Shown piece by piece: positions 1 through 11,083 of a DNA stretch of 64,000 nt. The stretch's first letter is position 1; each line of letters opens with the position of its first letter. The stretch is taken from positions 267,248 through 331,247 of the forward strand of contig RHPI01002069.1 of the NCBI GenBank assembly GCA_009103225.1, written 5' to 3'. Both the position numbers and the translations under genes were made by a program. This stretch comes from Chlorokybus atmophyticus (lineage: Eukaryota; Streptophyta; Chlorokybophyceae; Chlorokybales; Chlorokybaceae). The notes under the pieces were generated by a model, which saw only the letters and a list, made by a program, of their open reading frames with translations, had not been told where the DNA came from and made no database searches.

Positions 1-2990
1 GTGGGTCGAAGGAGAGAAGGTGGGAAGAGAGGGTGGTGATGGCAGGGGAGGAGTAGTGAAGTGGTGCGGGGGTGCAGTTCTGATGGAAGATCAAGAGGGT
101 GAGAGCGTGTTTGTGCGTGGGTGAGTGTGCGAGTGCGTGTGGGTGTGCGTGTGGGTATGTCCATCTACCTCAAGGGTTACAGAGCGTGTGTATGCGCCTG
201 CTTTGAGCATGGTGCCGGGAAATGACGCAATGGGAGGCGCGAGACGTGCAAGGCAGCTGGCTCCAGCTCCCTCCATGTGAAGCCTCGCCACCGTCACCTC
301 ACCTGTGTCACACAGTCACCAACTTCATGCCATGCTGAAGTTGTCAACATCAAAACTAAGAAAGGGTCACTGTGCGTGTACCTGCGGTGGTGCCATAGCC
401 CACGGCAGTTGTGTCCACAACAAGAGCAGCCTCGCACGCGTATGAGCGCACGCCCGCGGGTGCAAAACTCGCCTCGAAGTCCGCCTCGCTGTTCGCCTCC
501 AGCACGCCCTCCGCAGGGGAGACCTCAAACACCTGCACGTTGTTGTGTATCAATGCTTCGTCATCATCACCCAGTAGTAGATTGTTGCAGCGATGGTGAA
601 CAATCAGCTACCTGCTCTGTATCGTTTTGTTCTGTCAGTACCCACTTGAAGGGGATTGACAGCGGCGTGGAGTTGAAAATGGTGAGGGTCGTGTGGGTCT
701 GCGCACCGGGGTTGGTCTCACCCATCCATAGAGGTGTTCTCCCTGTTGTTGTTGTTGTCGTCGTTGTTGTTGGAGGTGAGGTTGGGGGTGGCGGCGGGTA
801 GCTGTCAACCGCCACTAAGTCCACCAGCAGCAAGGCGCCCTCGCCATGCAGCTCGTGCTTGTACACTTGCCTGAGGCAGGGGTTTGGTCAATGTAAGAGT
901 GACTCACATATGCACCTGCGTATAACCTGACAATCAGTCTTACCCATTGTCGCACGCAAGCCAAAGCCGCTCGCAATGCTCTCCTTCTTCCACGGGCGCA
1001 AACTCCACCCTCACCTCCGCGCTCTCACCCGTACCCAACCTTAACTCCCTCCTATCCAACCTAAAAGCTCCGACAACAATATCTCCCTCCCCTTCCCCGT
1101 CCCCCTTCCCCTCCTCCTCTTCATCCCACACAACATCCCCACATGGCTCTTCCACCAACACCCGGAATCGCCCACTCCCACCCTCATTAGTCACACTTAA
1201 GCACATGTCCACAGCGAGACCCGCGAGACACCGTCCGAGTCGTATCACGGCGGGTAAACTTAGTTGTGGCGGCGTGCGCGTCGCTTCAAGCGGGACAACG
1301 CAACGCGCCAACTCCGTTATGAGTGTGAACGAGTCCGCAAAGTCACGCAACGAGTCCGGCCGAAACTCCACAACAACTTGGCAGGTCATACCCGGCGCGA
1401 GGAGTGATGTGGATGTTGTTGTGTTGGTGTGGTAAGGCGGGAAGCGCACGGCCGCGATGGTGAAGTGGGTTGCTCCAATAGGAGGTAATAGTCTCACTCT
1501 TCGGGCCAACGTGCTGGCGTTGCGTATGAACACAACTTGGGCGTACACGCGGTTGGACTCGTAGTTGGTGAACGTGACGTGCGCGGGGCTCAACACGAAG
1601 GCGGGGTCGCCGGATAGGGTGCCAGGTGGGAGAGTGTGACCGTGCGGGTGGGTGTCGCTCTCAGTGTGGGTGTCGCGCATTGGGTGGAGAGTCTGTATGC
1701 GGAGTGAGTGTTGAGGGTGAGGGCGAGGGTGAGGGTCTGTGAGTTTGATATTAGAGTATGGGTACCTTTGTGGAGAGGTTGCAGCGGGGGTTGCGAAGGA
1801 AATGAAGCCGCTCGTGCATGCGCCGCAGGATTGTCTGCTCCTGAGGTTCAAACATACAACACGACTTGAGTACAAGGCTTTCGGTTTGCTTAAGGCCGAG
1901 CCGACTCGCTCTGTGCGTGCGTGCGCGTGCGCTCGCGTCTTGTTATTGTGTCCACATCTACAACTCGAACCCCTTACCAGCTGCCACTGCGTAGCACTCA
2001 TCTTCTGCGCCCACTTCTTCCCTCCCCCAAACCGTTCATCACCCCCTTTCCCCCCCTCCCCCCCCTCCGCCTCCTCCTCCCCCTCTCCCTCTCCCTCACG
2101 CCTATGCTTAGACACCTCCTTCTCCCTCCTCTTCCTCCTCCCCTCCGCCGCCGCCTCCCTCCTCACGTCCGCGTTCCTCGTCGCCCTCATGTACGCGTAC
2201 GTGTTCTCGCGCAGGAACTCCAGCGTGCGGGGGGGAGCCGTGCTGCGATCGACGGCGCGGGAGTGGGCGGACAGCAGGGAGGAGGCGTCCACGAGGGGAG
2301 GGAGGGAGAGGGGAGGGGGGGAGTGTGGGTGTTGGGAATGGAGGGTCTGGCGGAGGGAGGAGGGGGGAGGGGGGAGGTGCGCCGCGCGGTGAGCTGGGGT
2401 GAAGGCTGCGGAAGGGTGTGGTTGGGTTGAGTGTGGTTCTGAGTGCACGTGAAGTGTCTGTGTGTTGCGTGCGCAGATGCACGTGAACACACGCATACAG
2501 AGACATCCATGTTTGCATCTGCGTACACAATTACACACCAACAGACACCAAGCCACCTACGCCTGCGTGAATACACACACAGATGCACGCATGTACACGA
2601 ACACACACATGCACGTGCATGTCCACAGACATGTCCATATGCAGTTTCATACATGAAGGCCCAAACACCAACAGCCACATGCTTAAACACATCCACATCA
2701 TTCATACCGTAGTCCTGTGCGGCCCTCGCCGCCTCCTGTCTCTGCGCCGCCCTCGCCGCCGCCGCCACGATCCGGCTCCGCGCGTCCGCCCACGCCGCGA
2801 CGGCTGCCTCGCGCTCGCGCTCCACCGACGCAACCCGCTGCGCCAGGGCATTGTCCACCTCATCCACCTCATTAGTCCCCTTGTACTCCTCGTTGGTGGG
2901 GCGGGTGGGGGGAGGGGGGAAGAGAGGGGCGAGGAGGTCGGCAATGCTGTGGGGGGAGGAGGAGGAGGTTGTGGACGAGGGGAGGTCCAT
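1..2990 (-). CDS. DLEC1: DLEC1/CFAP81-like ciliary protein, 5' part (runs off left edge)
   Basis: DLEC1-family proteins are axonemal, central-apparatus-associated proteins built from ASH/MSP-like immunoglobulin folds. The start ATG is at 2988–2990 (MDLPSS...) and the first exon ends near 2708. A coiled-coil N-terminus follows (TLEFLRENTYAYMRATR, about 2250–2190), then an exon containing RMHERLHFLRNPR (about 1860–1773). The long exon at about 1640–943 holds the family signature: FTNYES, then APGMTCQVVVEFRPDSL, then LGRCLAGLAVDMCLSVTNEG, ending VRVEFAP...LACDNG. Further ASH-like blocks read LTIFNSTPLSIPFKWVL (about 700–640) and FEVSPAEGVLEANSEADF (about 530–460). The order matches my knowledge of DLEC1; HYDIN or CFAP74 are less likely. 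The 3' half lies outside the window. The region is GC-rich with strong G/C strand asymmetry and a threonine run (about 770–740). It is divergent from BASS4. Exon edges inside 1–2700 are not all fixed. Confidence 0.75.
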
Positions 2991-4041
2991 TGCTGTGGTT
3001 GTGTAGATGTCGTGGGTATCCTTGGGAGTTGACAATCTGTTGCCGGGACTAGGCAGTTGCTCTACTGCCACATTGTTGCAGGAATGTGAGCGCTGCCCTG
3101 CTACCGACGCATTGATGGCTGTACATTATCGCCCAGCATCACCCTAACACCGGTTATGCCTTTGCCTTTGCCAATGACACTGCATTCTGTCGTTGCTGAA
3201 CTTGGTAAAGGTAGTTAGCTGTTAACTTTGGCCATCACTCCGGCCTGGCCTGGCCCGGCCAGGCGCGCCGTCCATCACTGCCACACCTCAACACATCAGA
3301 CCATCCCGCAGTCCCGTGGACTCTCAGCCCCTGATTCTTCTCCCCAGTTCCCACTATCTCCGCTCCTCCGGTCACCGTGGTTTGGAACTGCTCCTCCTCC
3401 TCCTCCTCCTCCGCCGCCGCCTCTAGTGCTCCAAGCCCACGGCAAGCTGCCACGTCAGCCCTACCACCAGGCCATGGGAGAGGCGGGCCGATCCCTCGTC
3501 ACGTGACTCCGCCAAACACCGGAAGTCACGGGGGAGCGTCACGCGTTACTCTGCGCTCCCGCAGCATCACAACGCCACGCGTGACGCCCCACGCCCATCT
3601 GGCCGGCCCGTCATGGCGGCGGCGGCGGCGGCGTGCGGGAGGGTGCCGCCGCCGTGGTCGGTGCACAGGAGGACCAGTGGACAGTCTAGTATGAGGCAGC
3701 AGCGATGGGCGCAGCAGGAGAGGGCGGCTGCTTTTGCTGCATGGCATACGCCACTCCGCACATTCCAACTCCGCTGTGCTGGTGTGACATTGACAACACA
3801 ACATCTTCAAACTCTTGAATTGTTTACAAAACTTGGACACATGACTGTTGACGCGAGCATGCAAAGTACGCTACTTCCTGCACAGCTTTCCGACTGCTAC
3901 CGGTGCATGGCTTGCTGATGACCACATCAAAGGGTGGTGCACGCAAGCTTTGATAGTCATTGCACAACGTCTGGCATAGTGTATTACAGCGACTCGCACA
4001 TACAACTTGCTCCCTACCTCTTACCTCTCAGCAATCACGCA
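2991..4041. other. Intergenic, divergent promoter region DLEC1 / BASS4
   Basis: About 1 kb lies between the two start codons. It holds a short CCTGG-type run near 3240–3265 and a GC-rich stretch at 3580–3670. An ATG at 3613 opens a 101-codon frame beginning with an alanine run. This could be an upstream coding or transit-peptide exon of BASS4, but no splice junction into the recognised exons is compelling. Confidence 0.5.
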
Positions 4042-6172
4042 ATGAAATCTCCGAGTTCTGGGATTGGGCGTTGCATGCGAGCCGTGCAGTACTACAACCG
4101 TGCAAATGCATGCTCGCCGTCCCGTACCCTTGCTCCATTGTGTCCAAATGCTATTGCCACTGCTCAGTCACACCTGCGCTACATCGCTAAGTTGAGCACC
4201 ACCAACTCACCAACACACTCGCCCACAGGCCCACACCGTCAAACCCACAACCACCCGCACCCTCACTCTCACCACCTTCACCGACGCCGCAGAACACTCG
4301 TACGCACACACGCCTCCTCCTCCTTCTCCCAGCCTCACACCACCCCCACTCCCAACACCAACCAGTCCTCCCTCCTCACCCCCTTCACCCGCTTCCTCTC
4401 CTCCAACTTCCTCCCATTGGCACTGCTATCTGCGTTGGGTGTGGGTTGGTCTGCTCCATCCGCAGGGCAAGCTGTCGCGGCTCGCGGTGGTCAGCAGGCC
4501 GCCACCGCGGGCATCTTCCTCATCTCGGGGATGTGTCTCGCTGCGGGGGAGATGAGGACGCGGGTGGTGAAGGAGTGGAGGGCGTGGGGGTATTGCGTGA
4601 TCATGGTGCTGGTTGCTACGCCAATCTTAGCATTGGCGGCGCTCAGACTGCCGATTGAACCGAAGGAGTTGGCCACAGGTGGGTGGGGTGGGTGGGTGAC
4701 ACAACTTGTGGTGAAGTGATGGGGTGCATGAGTGTTGGGTTGGTTGTCAGGTTTGGCGCTTTTCTGTTGTATGCCTACGGCGCTGTCGACGGGAGTCTCA
4801 CTCACGCAGGTACGTGGGCGCATGCGCTTGGTAGGGTGTGTTGGGTAGTGGTGTTGGGTGTGTGGTTGGGTAAGCAGTGTGTAACGCATGCATGCAGGCT
4901 GTGGGCGGTAACACTCCTCTGGCGCTCGCGGTCACAGTTGGGACAAACATCCTCGGCTGCGCAACAGTGAGTCACACGCACGTGCACATGCTGCACATAC
5001 GGTGTTGTTGGTATCGTTGTGTGTATCAGTTTGATTGTGATAGGTGCCGTGGGTGTTGGCGGGTGTGCTTGGGCGCGGGATGGGCGTGACGCTTGACCCC
5101 ACGCCACTCCTGCGCAACCTCGTCTACTTTACCCTCCTCCCACTCCTCACCGGCATGGTACATAGCACCCACACATCAACACCATGTTCGTCACCTTGTG
5201 TGTTGCTCACGGTTGTGTGAGCAGTTGTTGCGCGCGACAATGCAAGGTGAGTGCCAGCATCATCACGGCATGAAGATGAGTGGACAAGGGCTAAATTGAC
5301 GATGATGGAAGCCAACATGGAGCGGGGAACCGTTACGTAGGTGTTGAGCGCGCAGTCCAAGCGCACCGCAAGAAGTTTTCGCTGGCCAGCACTATTCTCC
5401 TAGTCATGGCAAGTGCTTGCTGTTGACACTGACACATCCCACCCACCCACACCCACACCCACACCCACACTCACCCACCCACACCCACCCACTCACCCAC
5501 CCTGTCCCTCAGGTCCCTTGGCAGCAAGTCTCCCTCTCCTCCCGCGCCCTCTCCTCCCGTCTCTCCCCCGCATCGTTGTTGTCCTGTGCAGCGGCCGGCC
5601 TCGCCGTCCACGTCGCCTATCTCGCCCTGAACGCGCTGATGATCAACGTACCTGGCGTGGTTCACGTCGAGGGGGAGGACGCGAGAGGCACACGACGTGC
5701 CGTTCTGCTCGTCGCTAGCCAGGTGAGAGAGAGTAGGGTGGAGTGGGGTACTTTGACATATGATACTGAAAGTGTGTGTGTGTGTGTGTGTGTAGAAAAC
5801 GCTGGCGATTGCGGCTGCGGTGGTGCCGAGGTTGCCGGCGGCGGCGGGGGAGCCGGGGCTGCTGATTGTGCCGTGCATGGCCGCGCATCTTATGCAGGTA
5901 TTGCGTAAATGGGTAGTGGGCATGCCAGTGTGTGCATATGTATGTAGCGGTAATGACTACTACACTGGCGTGCACACATCTTCTTGCGCATGCATATCAG
6001 CGTGTGTATGCTTCTGTATGTATACGCTCGTGGAAATCTGCTGCAATATGTCTTTTTCCTAAGTTCGTCTTGGTATGCACAGATCCTTGTGGACTCTGCG
6101 ATTGTTGCCAAATGGATCAGGCAGGATGAGCAGGAGCGACTGGAAAGGAGTGGGGTACTTGCCACATCATAG
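4042..6172 (+). CDS. BASS4: Plastid-type BASS4 / SLC10A7-like sodium-metabolite cotransporter
   Basis: This is a multi-pass membrane transporter of the bile acid:sodium symporter family, closest to plant BASS4 (plastid envelope) and animal SLC10A7. The nine exons I derive are 4042–4678, 4751–4809, 4898–4966, 5044–5157, 5225–5246, 5341–5408, 5513–5722, 5796–5897 and 6083–6172, giving 456 residues. Family motifs are FLPLALLSALGVGWSAP, GIFLISGMCLAAGE, GLALFCCMPTALSTGVSLTQ, AVGGNTPLALAVTVGTNILG, VLLVASQKTLAIAAAV, and a final LLIVPCMAAHLMQ then ILVDSAIVAKWI. The N-terminal 130 residues are rich in Ser, Thr, Pro, His and Arg, as expected of a plastid transit peptide. The start at 4042 is the first ATG of that open frame; a further upstream exon is possible. 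Intron 6 appears to be GC–AG (see findings). Intron 7 ends in a GT microsatellite directly before its AG. Confidence 0.88.
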
Positions 6173-6985
6173 CTGATTGCTTGAAACCTTGTATCTCTAC
6201 GCAAACATCTGACAACGGTACCAGACAGTGTTCCAATTATTTGCGGTTGTTGCACAGCTGCCTAATTGTACTGGCCACACAAGGTTTTGCTCACGCTGTC
6301 TGTCAACCCCTGCTGTCATAGTATGGCATCAATAATGCAGTATACTTGGACAGCGTTTGCGAGTGTCATCACACAGCTGCCAATTCATTGCGGCAGCTGT
6401 GTTTGCTCCTGGCCTGAAGTAGGCAAGGTTCTGGGCAGCGTACCTTAAGTTAGTGGGATTGCCAACTCCACTTTAAGCACAGGTATGCATAGAGAGAGCG
6501 GACAGATTCGTGGCCTTTGAACTCCTGGCAGAGAGACATGGCGGCTGCAGCATGGCTGTCTTCTGTGAGCGGTGCTATGTCCTCACGGTTCCACATTTGT
6601 AGAGTTTGGAGAATATTGGCCTGTAGGCCGCTGAGGGAAAGTAACGAGTAAGCATCCGCTGTTGAGTGCTGGGTGCAACGGTGACATCCAAATGTCCCAA
6701 AGTATGATAAGACCAGCCAACTGGGATGATGCAGCTGTTCAGGGAAAACGACCAATCGCATGAAGCAGTGCCGAAGCAAGCGCAGCAGGCATAGCTGGTG
6801 AAGAATGATGACAACAACCCATGCAATACAGATTACACAATTCCATGCATTATGTTATTGTGGAGGCGATGCACAACAGAGCATTGTCACCGCTTGCCGC
6901 GTATGCACACAAAGTGCAATGTGGGGTGGCATATGCAAGTGTACACGCGCAACAAGCGCAAAAACGTAGAAACAGTATATAATAT

Positions 6986-7150
6986 AGCATGCAAGGATTG
7001 TGGCATGCATGAGAATGTAGCAAACATGCATGCAATCCGCACTCTACACCATCGCACTCTTATATTCACCACCGGGATGTCCAAGTTCACTACTTATCTA
7101 CCTTCACTACTGCCCGTACCCCATGCAATGCACATGCATGCACGTGTAAT
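6986..7150 (+). repeat. Dispersed repeat copy
   Basis: The segment ATGCAAGGATTGTGGCATGC near 6989–7008, with flanking bases, recurs at about 46142–46172. The following CACCACCGGG (7067–7076) and a CATGCATG-rich tail resemble segments at 27606 and 28625. This is a family of short, non-coding, diverged copies. Confidence 0.55.
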
Positions 7151-7371
7151 TACCTGTACAACACGACCAGTATCCGCATTGAACAGTTTGGTGGTGGTGG
7201 TCAGTTCAGCAAGAACATATACCTTGCATATACTCATACCAGCTTATCCTCTGAGTACAGTAGCCGCTTACGCAGCAAAGTCGCAGAGCACATCAGATAC
7301 TTGCCCACCAATACAACTGCATGAACATGGAGCGCCTGACCTGTACTCGCAGTATTGACAAGTTACACAAA

Positions 7372-7414
7372 TTCCCTGTCCTGCACACCTCAAGTCCCTG
7401 TGCAGGACAGGGAA
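7372..7414. repeat. Perfect 16-bp inverted repeat, 11-nt loop
   Basis: TTCCCTGTCCTGCACA at 7372–7387 is perfectly complemented at 7399–7414 around the loop CCTCAAGTCCC. It lies about 140 bp past the VIPP1 stop codon, so it could fold in the 3' UTR of that transcript. Confidence 0.85.
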
Positions 7415-7552
7415 ACTTTGAACTTCCAGCCAAGTGACACCCCAGCTCAGAAAAGTCTGGGAGGGTTGGTGCCAACAATCAAAGACAAAAATGGCTTACT
7501 ACCACCTATATACACGCAGGCACGACCACGTACACAACGCTACGCAACCCAA

Positions 7553-9032
7553 CTACAGGCTTCCCTCCAGCTGCAGGAGGCGATCCTGCAGGGTAGCTCC
7601 TCGTGGCCGCGCCTCAGGGAGCTCTCTGCGCGCATTGCTGTAGGTATTCTCGCCATGTAGCTCCTTCTTCATGCGTGCAATCTCATCATCAACCTCCGAA
7701 GCACCCTCGAGTGCAGCGAATCGCGATGCAAGGCCATCAGTGATCATCCCGCTAGACTCGAAGGCTGCCTCCGCCTCGGCCTCGAGCGCAAGGACCTTCT
7801 CCTCCATCTGCTGGAATGCTGCCACCGCGGAGCTGCTGCCGATGCCAGCCAGCATCTCGTTCACCTGCTTGGTGGTCTTTGCGGCCTGCGCGCGTGCAGC
7901 AAGCTGCGAGGACTTCCCGCGTGCATCCGCCACGCGCGCCTCGAGCGAAGCCGCTGCTGAGGATAGCTGGCTTGCCGCCCGAGCTTGGGCATCGTATTGT
8001 GCCCGGAGCGATGTTGCTGTAGTTGCCACTGCCTGTCAAACAAGACAAGGAAGGAACAAGTGTGAGCTGCTGTAAAACAATGCACACAGCAATAGGTACG
8101 CTGGCAGCTGGCAACTAACGAGTCAACATCAACACATGTCAATCAAGCAAAAACTGCAACTAAACTGAGTGTGGAGCTGTTGAAGGTGACCAACAGAGGT
8201 CATGCACCTTTTTCCTGCGGAGAGCTTCGCGAGCCAGTTCTTCATCGCCATTGCGTAGTGCCAGCTCAGCGCGGCGCTGCCAGTCCTCCACGGTGTTGTC
8301 GGCCTGCTTGAGGCGTCCCTCCATCATGCGTTGAGCGGCGAGCACCTGGGCTGAGGCGCTGCGCACGCGGGCGAGGTCGGCTGTCATGTCAGCGGCCGCC
8401 TGCTGTATAACAGCTTCAGGGTCCTCCACGGACGTCACCGACTGGTTGACGAAGGAGCGGATGATGCGTGCGACGCGGTCGAAGATGTTAGCTTCAACTG
8501 TGAAACGCGCTGGCTGCTTCGTAGCCTGCAGCTGCCAGCTTGTAGGCTTGGTGCTGATTGAAAGCTTTATGCCTGTGTGATTCACCACAAGTGAGTCAAT
8601 GATGACTGCATAACCACATTGACGCCTAGCATCACAAACAGTTGTGACGCTGACTACTAGTTACTGAGTAAGACAATCAGCAAGTGTGCATGCAACCTGT
8701 ACCATAGCTTGCAGCATGCATGCAAGCCAACATGCAATGCGGAAGCAAGGTTCAACTCTACTCTGCACAGCAAACTGCTCGTCCAATTAGCAGCATGCAT
8801 GCTGTATGCTTCAAAGCATGCACTACCAGTGGCTAAGACCCAACATGCAAACACTAGCTTCCAGAATCACCAAACAAGACGCACCCGTGAGGAAGCCATT
8901 GTTCAGGCGGGGAGAAGGAGATGCAGCCGCCTGGAAGCCGTTGGCGGAGCTCGGCTGGCTGGTTGAGCTCAGGCTTGAGCTGCTAGAACGCAGCTGCAGC
9001 GCTACTGAAGACGCCGTCGCCACCGCCGCCAT
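7553..9032 (-). CDS. VIPP1: VIPP1 / IM30 (PspA family), plastid thylakoid protein
   Basis: VIPP1 is an ESCRT-III-like membrane-remodelling protein needed for thylakoid formation and maintenance. The three exons, in coding order, are 9032–8885, 8497–8208 and 8032–7553, giving 305 residues. The phases close exactly (148+290+480 nt). The first exon is a Ser/Ala-rich plastid transit peptide starting at ATG 9030–9032 (MAAVATASS). Exon 2 opens with NIFDRVARIIRSF and EDPEAVIQQA, the amphipathic helix 0 and the conserved PspA segment. It is followed by the long coiled coil with MEGRLKQADNTVEDW and the REALRRK block. Exon 3 continues QLAARAQAAKTTKQVNEML. The protein ends LLQLEGSL, and I see no clear extra basic C-terminal helix after it. 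Its presence is strong evidence for a photosynthetic, or formerly photosynthetic, host. Confidence 0.93.
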
Positions 9033-9426
9033 ATTGACAGAAACAGAACTCCCGCACACCAAGCACAGCAGACAATAACAAAGCAGCCTCCTGCAGAAAG
9101 CTGGACGACGCTCCTCCCGGTCCCGGCGGCGGCGGCGAACAACAAGCTGAGAGCTGAGAACAAAGCTGAAGTTTGAGCCTATCTATAGCGCAAGAGCGTT
9201 GTGACGTTGTTGGCAACAACGCTGCCTGCCGCGCCTCTGTGCGAAGCAGCAGACACCGCCAACAACAACGCTGTCAACAACGCGAAAAAGCGAGAAAGCG
9301 CTGCTGATGTCAGCTGCTACGCTTTCCAGCGTGGGCAGAGCCACCGCCGTTGGATTGAGACGCGTCTGCCGTGGCTGCATAGCTGACATGCACGTCACAT
9401 TTGCCCGCTGACGACGTTTTATAATA

Positions 9427-9824
9427 TACCGTATTTGCCCGGATAGAAGCCCCCCCTTTTTACAGAAGCCCCCCACCCCTTTTAATGAAGGGGGCTTGTA
9501 TTCGGGGGGGGCTTCTATTGGGAAGGGGGGGCTTCTACTCGGCGCAAGTTACGCTGTCAACTGGCTGAGTCGCGCGCGATAAGCGTAATCCGACACTTGA
9601 CGCGCAGGACAGCGTCATTCACGCGCGTCAAGCGTAACCCAGACAGCACAATGCGGGCATTGAGTCATGGGGGGGCTTGTAAACGGTCGGGGGGGCTTGT
9701 AAGTGTGTACACCCCCCCCACCCTTTTTTGCCAGGGGGGCTTGTATNNNNNNNNNNNNNNNNNNNNNNNNNNNNNNNNNNNNNNNNNNNNNNNNGGGGGG
9801 GCTTCTATCCGGGCAAATACGGTA
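9427..9824. mobile_element. MITE-like element with 30-bp terminal inverted repeats (contains gap)
   Basis: The left end 9427–9456 (TACCGTATTTGCCCGGATAG, then AAG and C7) is the exact reverse complement of the right end 9795–9824. Between them is a run of short G-rich subrepeats (GGGGGGCTTGTA / GGGGGGCTTCTA) in both orientations, and no coding capacity. The element includes 48 unresolved bases at 9747–9794. The flanking TA may be a target duplication, but it could equally belong to the terminal repeat. Non-autonomous DNA transposon is the best reading; the superfamily is unknown. Confidence 0.8.
9747..9794. other. Assembly gap (48 N)
   Basis: Unresolved bases inside the G-rich MITE-like element. 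They probably reflect assembly collapse over its internal subrepeats. Confidence 0.99.
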
Positions 9825-11044
9825 GGTGCTTTGTTAACTCAAGATTGCTACCCACGTGAATCGTGCTGACTTCAGGCCCTTTGACCTGTTAATTATTAAA
9901 GGCCTTTCTCTTGCCAACTAAATACCGACTACCGGTACGTAAAACGCAAAGTTTAAGTTTACAACATGCCACATGTTACATATACGACATGTATGATACA
10001 TGGTGAAGGCCTCGAGTGTAAAAATTGTGTTTGCTTGTTCATGCTAGCTTGATCAAAAATGCATACATGTTGTGTGTTTGAACACTGATCATATGTGTGT
10101 GACTTAAGATGACTACAATGTATATGACAATGTATACGACCGCATTGGACAGTACATTCTTTGATTAATAATGTGAGTCAATTCAAGAGACGCCACAATA
10201 TTAACACGGGCCACAACACATGCAGCAAAGAGGAAAGGTAACACCAGCAAAGCAATTCAATATGTGTTCAATAACAAAATAGAGCATGACGCAAGTGGTA
10301 CTGCAACAGCTTTTGTAACGACTCCACGTCGATGCGCTTCAACTGCAATTTATCGTCCAATGTGGGGCTATCGCTTGCAGTGTAATACATAACGACCACG
10401 CGCTTGACCACCCTAGCTCGCGTGAGATTTTCCCTAGACCCTTTAATTCTTTTATATCGTGCAAGTTTTATTGGATGTTATGTTATCATTAAACCATCAA
10501 CTCGGTCATCAGCCAGACGAGGCTACTCCTACAGCTACTGCAATTCACACACGCTATTACAAGAGACATGGAAGTCCCTGCAAGCAGATTTTATAGGTAG
10601 GTCAAGTGATTGATCCACTAAGTTTGTTAGCTATTAATGAGATCGTTCCTACACAAGCTATTTGATTTATAGCCAATGGTCAAATTATTGAAGGTCCCTT
10701 GGTTCGCACATCATTGCGGCACAAGGGTCATTCATAATTTAAAGTTGCACCACATGGATGAAAATCGTCATATTTGCTCACAACCTTTGAATGCGGCGTG
10801 CGTTACTGATGGCATGCGGCATGTGGCGTATAAGCGCTTGACTCAAGCGGCGTACAATACGCCGCTGTGCGGGGCTGCAAGGGACGACTTGCCATAGCCG
10901 GATTTGTAATGGGGCGCGACCGTCAACGAAGAGTGATGGTGGACAAGTTCACAGACTGGACTGCCGAGGTAGAATGTCGGACGCTCAAAGTCAATGCACT
11001 TATGCTGACTACTTGAAAAAGCCAAGGGAAGTATGATGGATATT

Positions 11045-11083
11045 CTTGCGTCGCGAGTCAAGACTCTTGACTCGCGATGCAAG
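11045..11083. repeat. 19-bp inverted repeat with 1-nt spacer
   Basis: The 19-bp arm at 11045–11063 (CTTGCGTCGCGAGTCAAGA) is mirrored at 11065–11083 with one mismatch, around a single C. It sits in the AT-rich island, whose sequence it does not resemble. Confidence 0.8.

Larger units (their letters stand above)
6173..7552. other. Intergenic, convergent BASS4 / VIPP1, with repeats
   Basis: No supportable gene. The stretch contains a dispersed repeat (about 6985–7150, partly shared with 46140–46210 and 27606–27690) and a perfect 16-bp foldback at 7372–7414. Confidence 0.6.

Noticed and set aside
277..801. 174-codon frame (+)
   Set aside because: Overlaps DLEC1-like exons on the other strand and has low-complexity content.
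1739..2430. Two Pro/Ser/Arg-rich frames (+)
   Set aside because: Shadow frames of the GC-rich DLEC1-like coiled-coil exon.
3613..3918. 101-codon frame starting with an alanine run
   Set aside because: Attractive as a BASS4 transit-peptide exon, but no donor joins it in phase to a convincing acceptor.
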